Source: Pyropia haitanensis (lineage: Eukaryota; Rhodophyta; Bangiophyceae; Bangiales; Bangiaceae). From it: 64,000 nt of DNA. The DNA lies in the NCBI GenBank assembly GCA_008729055.1, contig SDUX01000010.1, positions 682,001-746,000 of the forward strand, read 5' to 3'. Each line of letters starts with the position of its first letter. Positions within the stretch are counted from its first letter, which is position 1. The notes below the pieces were generated by a model. The model was not told where the DNA came from, ran no database searches, and saw only the letters and a list, made by a program, of their open reading frames with translations. Shown piece by piece: positions 1 to 8,502 of the stretch. The translations under genes were made by a program, and so were the position numbers.

Positions 1-39
1 CAGCCACCTATGGAAGGGAGACACGGCTGCCTGCCCCGC

Positions 40-296
40 CTAGAGCTCTGTTTTGGCAGACGCCGCCGCCGGCGGGGGGGTGGCCGGCGGCGTCTCGCGG
101 CGGTCCGTCGCTGGCGCCGCCCCCAAGCCCAGCGCGTCGGCAACCAGCGCCGCGGCGGCCTTGCCGCCAAGCGCGCTCATCTCCATGGCCGACGCGGCAG
201 ACTCAATGGCGTTGACGTAGACGAGGCGGGCGGCCATGGGGGCAGCATTGGGCCCGCCACCACTACCACCACCACCACCACCACCACCACCACCAC

Positions 297-327
<31 letters not shown>

Positions 328-2195
328 TCCGCTGGCGCCACCCAATAAGAACGAGCCCAGCGCCGGCGGCGGGTCATACACGGGGTAGGCCGCCCACGGC
401 ACCACCGCGAGGACCGTGTGGGCGCGGAAGAGGCGGCCAAGGTCGGCCGCCGACAGCGGCGCCGGCGAAAAGAGCTTGTACACGGCCCGGTCGGCGGCGG
501 CCGCACACGCCCGCGGCGGCGGCGGGCGGGCCCGCGACAGCGCCGAGAGGCTCGTAAACGGCACCCGCCCGGCGGGCGCCGCCGCCGTGGTGAGCACCAC
601 GTCGGGCACGCAGCCGCAGCAGTCGCGGGGGAGGCCCCAGTAGGCGGGCTCCACCTCCCCGCGCACAAACGTCGCGACGCACGTGCGGAACGGCCGGGCG
701 GGAGGGGGGGGGGCGGCGGCGGCGGCGACACCGCCGCGGCCGTGGCCGCGCCCCCCACCACCAGCCCGCCAGACAGCTCCAGGGGGGTGGCCACCACCAC
801 CGCATCACATGCGGTGGTGCGGCTGCCACCGGGCGCCAGGGGGGGACCAGCCCGGACGGCGGGCCCGCCCGCGTCCCTGACGGTCACCGCCGCCGACGCG
901 GGCGAGCCGCCGCGGGCGGCCGCCGCGGCGGCCGCGAGCGCCGCCCCCACCACGTCGGCGGTGGCGGCCACGCTCGTCAGCTCGTAGCGCGGCGTGCCAC
1001 CGCCGCCGCCCGCGGGTGGCACCGTCGCCACCCGCGTCACCGCCTCGGCGGTGTGGACGGTGGCGCCGGCGCGGGCAATGAGCGCCGCCGGCACGCGCGC
1101 GTTGCCGCCCGCGACCGCCCACAGCCCCCCGCCCGAGCCCGCCAGGCCGACGGCGCCGGCCAGGGCGGCCATCCCCGCCGGCTCCTGCCCGTAGTTTACC
1201 CGCGTGATGGCGGGCACCAGCTCGGCGGTCAGGGGCGGGCGGAGGCCAGCCGAGGTGGCGTACGCGCCCAGGCGGCGGGCGGCCAGGTCCACCAGCGACC
1301 CGTCGCCGTGAGGCGACAGCAGGCCCGCCACGGTGGTGGGCGGCGGGGAGGCCGCAGGGGGGGCCGCGCGGCGTGCCCCAAAGAGGCCGCGGGTGGCGTC
1401 TTCCAGGCGGGCCACCGCCACGCGCCATCCCCCCCCGACACGACCGCCGACATCACCGCCACCGCCGCCGCCACGACCGCCAGCTGGCACGCCCGCCGCC
1501 ACCCCGTAAATGGCGTCAAAGGACGCAAGCAGCCGCCCCACTGACGCCTGCATTCGCGGCAAGCTCAGGCCGTACCGCCACAGCAGGCGCCCCACATTCG
1601 CTACCGGCCGCTCCGCGTCGAGGCGCAGCACAAAGCGGTGGCCATCCCAGAGGCCCATCGACTGCTCCGGCGCGCTCCGGCGAGGCAGCCGCAGCACGTC
1701 GTCCACAAAGTGGGCCATCAACCGGTTGCGGGGATGAATGATGCTGCCGCCCACCTCCACGTGAATGGCGGTGGTGCCGTTGGCGCCGTCCCCAGCCGCG
1801 GCCGTGCTGGAGGCGGCATCGTTCCCATGCTGGACACCCCCGCCGTGGCCGCCGCTGCCGCTGTCGCTATGGACGATGGGTGGTAGCCACAGGGAGGCCA
1901 GGCGGCCGCCCAGGTGGGGGCGGCGCTCAAACAGGGACAGCCGCACGCCAGTGGGGGCGGCAGCGCGGAGAAAGTGCGCGGCTGACGCGCCACCAATGCC
2001 GCCGCCAATGATGCAAACGTGCGGCAGGGGGTTGACCGTGGCCGTGGAGGTGGCGCTGTTGCCGCCGCCAGCAGCGGCGTCAGCGGCAGCAGCGTTGGTG
2101 GCAGCGGCGACGGTGGCAAGGTTGATGACAGCGGCGGCCGCTAGGCTGGGAATCAAGCCATATCGGCGGCGACCGCTACGGAGGAGCGGCTTCAT
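40..2195 (-). CDS. Prenylcysteine oxidase / farnesylcysteine lyase, split by a one-base frameshift
   Basis: This FAD-dependent thioether oxidase of the PCYOX/FCLY family releases the prenyl aldehyde and cysteine from prenylcysteine during breakdown of prenylated proteins. The start is the ATG at 2195. A hydrophobic signal-like segment (residues 13-40) precedes the Rossmann FAD motif IIGGGIGGASAA near residue 62. Next comes the family motif VEVGGSIIHPRN, and later VVVATPLEL. The C-terminal domain lies in another frame: TFVRGEVEPAYWG, then YPVYDPP and the signature AIESAASAMEMSALGGKAA. The switch is at the G10 run 704-713; adding one base gives about 718 residues. Poly-Gly from the CAC/CCG repeat at 256-335 lies just before the signature. 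The family is usually about 500 residues, and the excess here is low-complexity Ala/Gly/Pro. Identification is firm. Whether the frame break is real is not settled. Confidence 0.88.
256..335. repeat. CAC/CCG trinucleotide repeat coding poly-Gly
   Basis: About 15 CAC/ACC units are followed by about 10 CCG units inside the prenylcysteine lyase gene. On the coding strand they read as a run of Gly codons. Confidence 0.9.
704..713. other. G10 run at the frame break of the prenylcysteine lyase
   Basis: Upstream coding (to ATPLEL and a Pro run) and downstream coding (RPFRTCVATFVRGE) are in different minus-strand frames and meet at this run of ten G. One extra base here restores a continuous reading frame. 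Confidence 0.8.
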
Positions 2196-2755
2196 CGTGG
2201 TTTGCCGACGAGCTGCCCACCAAGAGGAGGGTGACGCCGCGTCAGCAAAGGGGAACGTGGAGAGGGCGCCACGGAAAAGGTTGTGGATGCTGTGACGCAG
2301 CTCGGCTGCAGCCCGCGGGCCGCCAACTCCGCGACGTCGTTGCGGTCCGTGTCTGAGATGAAAGACAGGATTCAATTCCTAACTTCTTTCCTCACTCTGA
2401 CATCAAATACTATAGTTGATATGTCCCTGGGGGTGCTACTATCTCTCCTGTGAGTAGGACGCGGCCAAGTCGTCGTGATGGTGCAGTGAACAGGCTGGCA
2501 TGTACCCGCCTCTTTCCAAACCGCGTCGACGCCACACCGCTGCGCGCCCCCGTCGCCGCGCTCACCTCTCCCCTCCCCTGCTCCTCCTTTGACGAGGATA
2601 GCCATCACCTCCGCTGCTGCTTTTTTTTTCCATCCGCGTCGTGCGCTGGAAGACGCATCCTTTGCTGCCGTTTCGCGCCCCCCGTCCGTCTGCTTTGGCC
2701 GTGCCGGGGCGGCTGGGCGGGCGCGGCGCGTCGTGTACCCCGCGGGCGTGCCGCC
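2196..2755. other. Divergent intergenic region between prenylcysteine lyase and RAE1
   Basis: This 560-base spacer separates two divergent ATG codons and must hold both 5' regions. An AT-richer patch at about 2365-2425 includes ACTATAGTTGATATG. No clear TATA box could be assigned to either gene. The RAE1 frame is open upstream but has no ATG before 2756. Confidence 0.5.
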
Positions 2756-3838
2756 ATGGCGGCTTTTGGCGCGGCGGCGCCCGCGTCGTTGACCAACCCC
2801 AACAACGATGTGATAGTGTCGGAGCCGCCCAACGATGGCATCTCGTCGATAGCCCTCTCCCCCGCGGCGCTCGCGCCCAAGAACTACCTCGTCGCCGGCA
2901 CGTGGGACAATGAGGTGCGGTGTTATGAAATCGGCAGCAACGGGGCGACCACCCCCGTGGGGCTCATCAAACACGCGGGCCCCGTGCTGGACGTGGCGTG
3001 GTCCCCCGACGGCCAGACGATTGTGTCGGCCAGCTGCGACAAGACCGCCAACATGTGGTCGGTCGCGACGCAGCAGTCGCAGCCGGTGGCTGCTCATGGG
3101 GCGGCCATCAAGGCCATTGCGTACATTGGTGACCTGGGGGCGGGCTCCCCCGCCGTCGTGACCGGCTCGTGGGACAAGACCGTCAAGTACTGGGATGTGC
3201 GGGCACCAACGGGCCAGCCGATGGGGACTGTCAACATGTCGGAGCGGGTCTACGCCATGGACGTGCGGGCGCCGCTCATGGTGGTGGGCACCGCCGACCG
3301 CAAGCTCCTCGTCTACGACATCCGCCGGCCGACGTCGCCTTTCCACGAGAAGGTATCCCAGCTCAGGTACCAGACGCGCTGCGTGTCTACCTTTGCTGAC
3401 GGCACCGGCTACGCGGTCGGCTCAGTCGAAGGGCGCGTCTCGATTGACCACGTCAGCGAGACGGACCGCAGCAAGGACTTTGCGTTCAAGTGCCACCGTG
3501 ACAGCGACGGCACCGCCCACGCGGTGAACAGCATCGCGTTTCACCAGACGTATGGCACGTTTGCGACGGCCGGCGCGGACGGGATCTTTACGTTTTGGGA
3601 CAAGGACGCCAAGCAGCGGCTCAAGCAGTTTGCCAAGATGGACGCGCCCATCTCGGCGACGTCGTTCAACCACGACGGCAGCATCTTTGCGTACGCCGCG
3701 TCGTACGACTGGTCCAAGGGGGCGGCCGCGCACAACCCGGCGACGGCGCGCAACAACATTTTCCTCCACGCGGTGGCGGACGCGGAGATCCAGAACAAGC
3801 CCAAGTCGTCCAACAACCGGGGGGGGGGGCGCAGATGA
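2756..3838 (+). CDS. RAE1: RAE1/GLE2 mRNA export and spindle-checkpoint WD40 protein
   Basis: RAE1 is a seven-bladed WD40 propeller at the nuclear pore. It binds the GLEBS motif of NUP98 and works in mRNA export and mitosis. The protein has 360 residues (human about 368). Conserved blocks run in family order: NPNNDVIV, AGTWDNEVRCYEI, GPVLDVAWSPDG, SASCDKTANMW, TGSWDKTVKYWDVR, YQTRCVSTF, GSVEGRVSIDHV, FKCHRDSDG, VNSIAFH and FATAGADGIFTFWDKD. ATG 2756 sits in the context GCCGCCATGG, and the conserved block starts about 13 codons later. No intron is seen. The last codons run through a G11 stretch (3819-3829), so the final six residues depend on its exact length. The preceding tail, AEIQNKPKSSNN, already matches the normal end of the family. 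Confidence 0.95.
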   Translation: MAAFGAAAPASLTNPNNDVIVSEPPNDGISSIALSPAALAPKNYLVAGTWDNEVRCYEIGSNGATTPVGLIKHAGPVLDVAWSPDGQTIVSASCDKTANMWSVATQQSQPVAAHGAAIKAIAYIGDLGAGSPAVVTGSWDKTVKYWDVRAPTGQPMGTVNMSERVYAMDVRAPLMVVGTADRKLLVYDIRRPTSPFHEKVSQLRYQTRCVSTFADGTGYAVGSVEGRVSIDHVSETDRSKDFAFKCHRDSDGTAHAVNSIAFHQTYGTFATAGADGIFTFWDKDAKQRLKQFAKMDAPISATSFNHDGSIFAYAASYDWSKGAAAHNPATARNNIFLHAVADAEIQNKPKSSNNRGGGRR

Positions 3839-4506
3839 TGGGGCTGTGCTGGGCGCCGATGCGCGCGAGCGCTCTTGGCTTGTCCACGCGGACGCCCTTG
3901 CGGGTGCGGCGGTGGTGGCGTTGGTGGTGTGGTATCGGTTGGCGGCTCCGCCATGGTGGCGGCCGCCATGTCGGCTGTGCAACAGGGACGGCTGTTGCGG
4001 CCACTGCAGCGGTAGCGGTGACGGTGGTATCGGTGGCGATGGCTGCTGGCGGATTGCACGGGTCCCCGGCGTGGGTGCATGGGGCGGCACCCCGCCGTGC
4101 CGGGCGGGTCGCCCCCGTGAGTGGCGCGATGGCGTGGCCGCCAGCGCCGGCCTGCCTGTCTGGGGCAGCGCCCGACATAGGTGATCGAGTGGGTGTGGGT
4201 GCGTGGGGTGGAGTGTGTCTCTTGGTCGGGGGTGTGTACCTGGATTGTGCAAAAAGGAACGTACGCTGCTCGTGGCCACGGGCCACTCACCCTCCGCTTC
4301 TCTGTACTCAGGGCCGGACCAGTCCTACGTGAGGCCCTCTACATCGTGGTGGTTTGTAGCTGCCTGCAGTGACAGGGTGCCCACACAGACCACCCACAGT
4401 GCAGAAACGGCCACATGTCACAGCGGCCCCTGTCGATGCGTGCCACATGCCCACACATCCGTGCCTTTGCGCGGCACCCTAAATCGCGCTCAGTCCCCCA
4501 CGCCAT
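3839..4506. other. Convergent intergenic region, RAE1 / YqgF-like
   Basis: This spacer separates the stop codons of two convergent genes. It is GT-rich on the plus strand from about 3890 to 4240. No RNA gene or conserved coding block was seen. Confidence 0.4.
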
Positions 4507-5406
4507 TCACGCGCTGCATCGTACCTCAGCCGGCCCCCCCCACGCCCTACCCCCCACCATCGCCCCAGACGTCTCCCCTCGCTGCGCCAGTCGGCCGCGC
4601 CTCACCAGCCCCTGCTCTTCAGCCTGCCCCCTTCCCCCCCCAGCCTCGCGCGCTGCCGACACGCGCAGCTGTGCGAGCACCACCTCCACCAGCTCGCTCG
4701 CCGAGATCCGGTTGGCAGCCGCCACCCGCGGCGCGCCCGTCAAAATGCGCTGCGGCCACAGCTGGGCGGCGCGGCCCTTTGCCCAGCGGCGCTCAACGTA
4801 GCGCGGTCGCGGGGCGGCACCGCCCGCTCCCCCGCCGCCGCCGCCGCCGCCACCACCGCCCCCGCCGCCACCGGCCGCCCCCGCCGCGTCGCCGCCCACA
4901 AAAGCCATGGCAGCGGCGTAGTCGTCCACCGCCGGGAGCACCCGCCGCACCACGTCCGCCTCCTCCCAAAACAGCACCGCCGCGAGCCCCGGGAAGGGCT
5001 CGGGGCACGCGCCTACCAGGTCCGCAACGTACGCGGCCACGTCGGCGGCAGCGGCGCCGCCAGGGGGCACCCCCACCACCAGCGCCGCCGGCACAATGGC
5101 GGCGGTCGGGTCGTCGGCGCTGTCGAGCGCATCCGCCGCGCCAACGCGGCGGGAGAGGGCCGGCTGGGTGGCGGGCGCAGCGAGCGCCAGCCGCAGCGTC
5201 CGCGCGTCGAGGGCGGGCGCGGAGCGGGCGAGCGCCCCAAACGGCGCCGCCGTGGTGCGGTCGCCATCAGAGAGCGCGGCGCCCACGTGGGTGGGCGTGA
5301 TGTCCAGGCCGAGGAGTGGGCCCCGGCGGGGGAGGCGCGCTCGTAACGCCGCAACGGACGAAACGGCAAGACCGCGGAGGGCGGGAGGGAGAGCAGAGGC
5401 GGCCAT
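4507..5406 (-). CDS. YqgF/RuvX-type RNase H-fold nuclease (putative pre-16S rRNA nuclease)
   Basis: In bacteria and plastids YqgF (RuvX) trims the 5' end of pre-16S rRNA. The start is the ATG at 5406, giving 299 residues. Three family elements appear in order. The first is the strand-1 motif LGLDITPTHVGAALSD, with its catalytic Asp. The second is VVGVPPGG followed about 30 residues later by VLFWEEADVVRRV, at the place of the usual VVLWDER. The third is VDDYAAAMAFVGG, matching the final Asp/AA motif. An N-terminus of about 30 residues, rich in Arg, Ala and Ser, could be an organelle transit peptide. After a poly-Gly insert (around residue 185) the C-terminal extension shows no family match. 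The Glu in place of Asp in the middle motif is unusual. The assignment rests on motif order and is moderately sure. Confidence 0.62.
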   Translation of the reverse strand: MAASALPPALRGLAVSSVAALRARLPRRGPLLGLDITPTHVGAALSDGDRTTAAPFGALARSAPALDARTLRLALAAPATQPALSRRVGAADALDSADDPTAAIVPAALVVGVPPGGAAAADVAAYVADLVGACPEPFPGLAAVLFWEEADVVRRVLPAVDDYAAAMAFVGGDAAGAAGGGGGGGGGGGGGGGAGGAAPRPRYVERRWAKGRAAQLWPQRILTGAPRVAAANRISASELVEVVLAQLRVSAAREAGGGRGQAEEQGLVRRGRLAQRGETSGAMVGGRAWGGPAEVRCSA

Positions 5407-6643
5407 CACCAGAGCAGGCGGGGGGAGGAGTCAGCCGTGGACGGAGGGTGGGGGGGGGGCGGAGCGGGACAGGCAGGATGACAAAACTCGGTATCACGAG
5501 GGTGGTCATGGGTATGGAGCCTGGACTGCGTCCGTAGGCAGCCAAAGACCCGCATCGTTGGTTGCAGAGCTGCATCCAAGGTCGTCGTGGTACCGACGCC
5601 CTTCATGATCCGCAAGTTGGCTCAAAGTACAGATCGCAGCGACACTTGCGACAATGAATTGTCCAGTTCGTGTTGGAGCCCCTGGATACGATACATTATA
5701 CTACCGAAATTTGCGATCCCGTTTAGGTACGTTTCTACTCGCCTTGCGCACACAGTGGCACACGCCTGACACAAGTGACCAGACGGTAGGTCGTCATGGC
5801 ACAGAACGCTTCATCGGGGGCATGCGCGTGACGTGCCGGCATTCGGTGGCCAGATCTCAATGGCAGCCCTACGAAGCGGACCCAGCAGGCCAGTTATGGT
5901 GCAGCCTTGGGCGACGCGTCTCCGAGAGCTGGATCTGTTGACCTCCTTTACCTCCTCCCACCCGGGCTTGCTCGTTCATTGCAGACCTAGGAGACCGCCC
6001 TGAGCGGGAGGAGAGTGCGGAGGGGCTTAGCGTGGGGTTGGCGTCCATTCTCTTCCAGCATTGGCCTGGCCACCGTATTGCGGCGTTGACTCGATGCTCC
6101 ACGCTGTATGGGACGCTGAACTCATCCCGGCGGCACACCCTCCCTATCGAGACCCGCGCCTGCTGTCCCTTCGTGCGCTCCTTGTTGCCTTTACAGCTGT
6201 CGGCAGCCATTCCCACCGCCACAGCCGCTGTGATTGGTGATCCGCCCCGATGGAAGCGCCACCTTGGCGCGCGCCCCGACCCCCGAGCCTCGCCCCGCCG
6301 CCTCGCGCTGCCGCCGCAGCGTGGCCGGCGTCGACGCGGCGGCGGCCTCTCCGCGCGGCCGCCCGCGCCCACAATACGCACGGCCGGCGCGTCGGCCGAC
6401 GGCCGCGCCGGGTGTGGGAGGCCCGCGGCCTTGCACGGGCCTGGCATCCACAGGGTAACAGGGTGGCCAGCAACACGTACAGCGCCATGGCCGCGCCGCG
6501 TCCGTGCGGGGCCGTACCGCCGCTGCTCCCTGTTGGAGGGGGGGCGCCTGTTGCGGGTGTCGTGCGAGGCTGCTCGCCGGCCGCGGCGGCGGCGCCGCGG
6601 CCACGCACCCAGCATGCGGGAATCTCAGGGGCTCAGTTGGCGC

Positions 6644-6713
6644 GGGCGGGCGGGCGGGCGGGTGGGCGGGCGGGCGGGTGGGCGGGCGGGTGGGTGGGCG
6701 GGTGTGGCAGCGC
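6644..6713 (+). repeat. GGGC/GGGT tandem array upstream of a TATA box
   Basis: About 17 four-base units of GGGC or GGGT run without interruption on the plus strand. The array ends about 58 bases before the TATA box of the secreted S1-like gene. It can form G-quadruplexes or act as a block of GC-box sites; either role is inference. Confidence 0.8.
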
Positions 6714-6770
6714 TGCTGGGCATTGCGGCGGCGGGACCTCGCCGCCTGCGGTGGAGCCGGCGGCCGGAGC

Positions 6771-6778
6771 TTATAAGG
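6771..6778 (+). promoter_or_regulatory. TATA box (TTATAAGG) of the S1-like gene
   Basis: TTATAAGG stands alone in very GC-rich DNA, 170 bases before the ATG at 6942. It is followed by a CT-rich leader with CATCCAACAC at about 6813. This spacing fits transcription starting near 6800. Confidence 0.7.
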
Positions 6779-6941
6779 AGCGCCCTCCGGTCATGCCCAG
6801 CGCGCTTCTCTCCATCCAACACAGACGCATCTCTTCCACACCTACCAACCCGAGCAGCCCTTCCTCCCCGGCTTCTCTCCACCCTCTCGTCGCTCCCCGC
6901 CCCCCCCACCCCTCCGCCCTCTACCCCTTCCTCGCTACACG

Positions 6942-7901
6942 ATGGCACGCGGGCGCCTGCTGACCGCCCTGGCCGCGACGGCCGCCGCGGTGGCGGTGGT
7001 CATGGCGGCGACGGCGGTCACGGCGGAGGACCGGACCGACCTTGTGGTGGAGGACAGCAGCCGCGACCGCCCGCTGGCGACCGCCGGTGGCCCCCGCGGC
7101 GGCGGCCGCCGGAGCGGCGGCGGCCGCCGGGGCCGCATCGTCGGCGGCCGCGAGGTCAGTGCGCTGGACCGGGACAATGGCGCCGAGTTCATGAGCACCC
7201 TCTACACCCCATGGGGCGGCATGTACTGTGGCGCCGTCCTCATTGGCTTTAACCACGTCCTCACCCGCGCCGGCTGCTACGTGCAGACCGGCGACATTGT
7301 GCGCGTGGGTGGCGTGCGCCTCTTTGAAGGCGTGGAGCTGAAGGTGACCCGCGTGACCAACCACCCCCAGTACGACCCCAACGGGGACCTGAATGACATT
7401 GCGGTGCTCAAGGTGTCGGGCCCGGGCGAGGCGGCCATGGTCGCCGCGGGTGCGGTACCCATCCGCATGATGTCGACGCTCGGCACGCCGCACGGCTTTT
7501 TCATCACCGGGTATGGTGCGGTGGACAAGAAGGCGCGGACGGCGGGGAGCCTGCAGCTGAAGCGCGGGTACCAGCCGCTGAACAAGTGGTCGACGTGCAA
7601 GGAGATCCTCCGCCTTGTCAAGCTCTCTGACGGCCGCACCCTCCCGGTGAACGAGGCCAGCCAGCTGTGCACCAACTACCAGAGCACCCAGTCGGGCGCC
7701 CTGTGCGAGCGCGACGTTGGTGGCCCGATGTACCGCGCCGGCTACACCCGCGTGAACGGCAAGTGGGTCAAGATCTACCTGCTGTATGGCATCTCTTCGT
7801 ACTGGGTCGGCACTACGACCGAGCGGTGCCCGCAGGGGTTGCCCAACGTGGGCACCAGCGTGCCGCACTTCTACAACTGGATCCGTGCCAACATGAACTA
7901 G
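6942..7901 (+). CDS. Secreted trypsin-fold (S1) protease homologue lacking catalytic residues
   Basis: The protein has 319 residues with a signal peptide (1 to about 28) and an Arg/Gly-rich propeptide. The activation site GRRGR/IVGG (cleavage after R65) is retained. The chymotrypsin fold is recognisable: YCGAVLIGFNHVLT, NDIAVLKV, GFFITGYGAV, CERDVGGPMY and a final YNWIRANM helix. The Cys pair around the first catalytic site is kept (C96/C112). The catalytic His is Gly (LTRAGC in place of LTAAHC, G111), the catalytic Ser is Val (DVGGP, V259), and the oxyanion Gly two residues before it is Arg (R257). The catalytic Asp (D152) remains. The product should therefore be a secreted non-enzymatic binding or regulatory protein. 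Reading frame, TATA box and signal peptide are all intact, so this is not a decayed gene. Confidence 0.9.
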   Translation: MARGRLLTALAATAAAVAVVMAATAVTAEDRTDLVVEDSSRDRPLATAGGPRGGGRRSGGGRRGRIVGGREVSALDRDNGAEFMSTLYTPWGGMYCGAVLIGFNHVLTRAGCYVQTGDIVRVGGVRLFEGVELKVTRVTNHPQYDPNGDLNDIAVLKVSGPGEAAMVAAGAVPIRMMSTLGTPHGFFITGYGAVDKKARTAGSLQLKRGYQPLNKWSTCKEILRLVKLSDGRTLPVNEASQLCTNYQSTQSGALCERDVGGPMYRAGYTRVNGKWVKIYLLYGISSYWVGTTTERCPQGLPNVGTSVPHFYNWIRANMN

Positions 7902-8502
7902 GCGGTGACGGGGCAAGAGGGGAGGGGAGGAGAGGGCCGACCACTGGCGCCAGTGGCACGGCAGCTGCCTATTATTTTTGGCAAATATTTAATTTAATAT
8001 TCTTCTTGTTGTATTGTTCTTGCACGTCTCGTCTCGTCGACTGCATGCTGCACGGTCCAAGTGAGGTGGACCCGTACGCAGCGGACTTTCTCGTGTGGGG
8101 AAGGCGCGTTGCTCCTGCTTGAAACACGCCCGTACAGCAGCCCAAGGCTCCACACTGACAATGTCCCGAGGCAAAAGAAAACAGTCGGCCCCACAGGCGA
8201 GCTGTCCACTCGGTGCCTTGATGGACCATGCTCATGCGTTCCACTCGAGACCCGACCCGCATCCTTCATCCTAACGGGTATCGCCCGAACAGCCATTGTC
8301 TGGCACTAGCACGCCCACGGCAGGCACTCACAGCCCCGGCCACGCCGCGTGGCCTTCCCACCTCCCCGACCCGGTGCTGTCCACGAGCGAACGGTCCGGC
8401 TGCCACCGCCCGCAGCGCCACTGCGGGGCCACGTCACAGCGGCGGCGGCGCGCCGTCCAAGGCCCACGAGCCGCGGCCATTCCCGCCCTCCGCCCCTACC
8501 AC
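7902..8502. other. Convergent 3' region with an AT-rich block
   Basis: An unusually AT-rich stretch at about 7968-8030 (TTTTTGGCAAATATTTAATT, then TTCTTCTTGTTGTATTG) follows the S1-like stop codon. It is probably its 3' UTR and polyadenylation region. Nothing coding was seen up to the convergent transporter gene. Confidence 0.5.

Larger units (their letters stand above)
5407..6941. other. Divergent intergenic region, YqgF-like / S1-protease homologue
   Basis: The spacer is 1.5 kb. Bases 5480-6060 are clearly less GC-rich than the surroundings and hold no convincing coding. A GGGC/GGGT array (6644-6713) and a TATA box (6771-6778) mark the promoter of the plus-strand gene. Bases 6790-6940 are CT-rich, as expected of its 5' leader. 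Confidence 0.5.

Noticed and set aside
3552..4332. Plus-strand frames running past the RAE1 stop
   Set aside because: RAE1 already ends at its normal place. The extensions are Gly/Val/Arg-rich without conservation.
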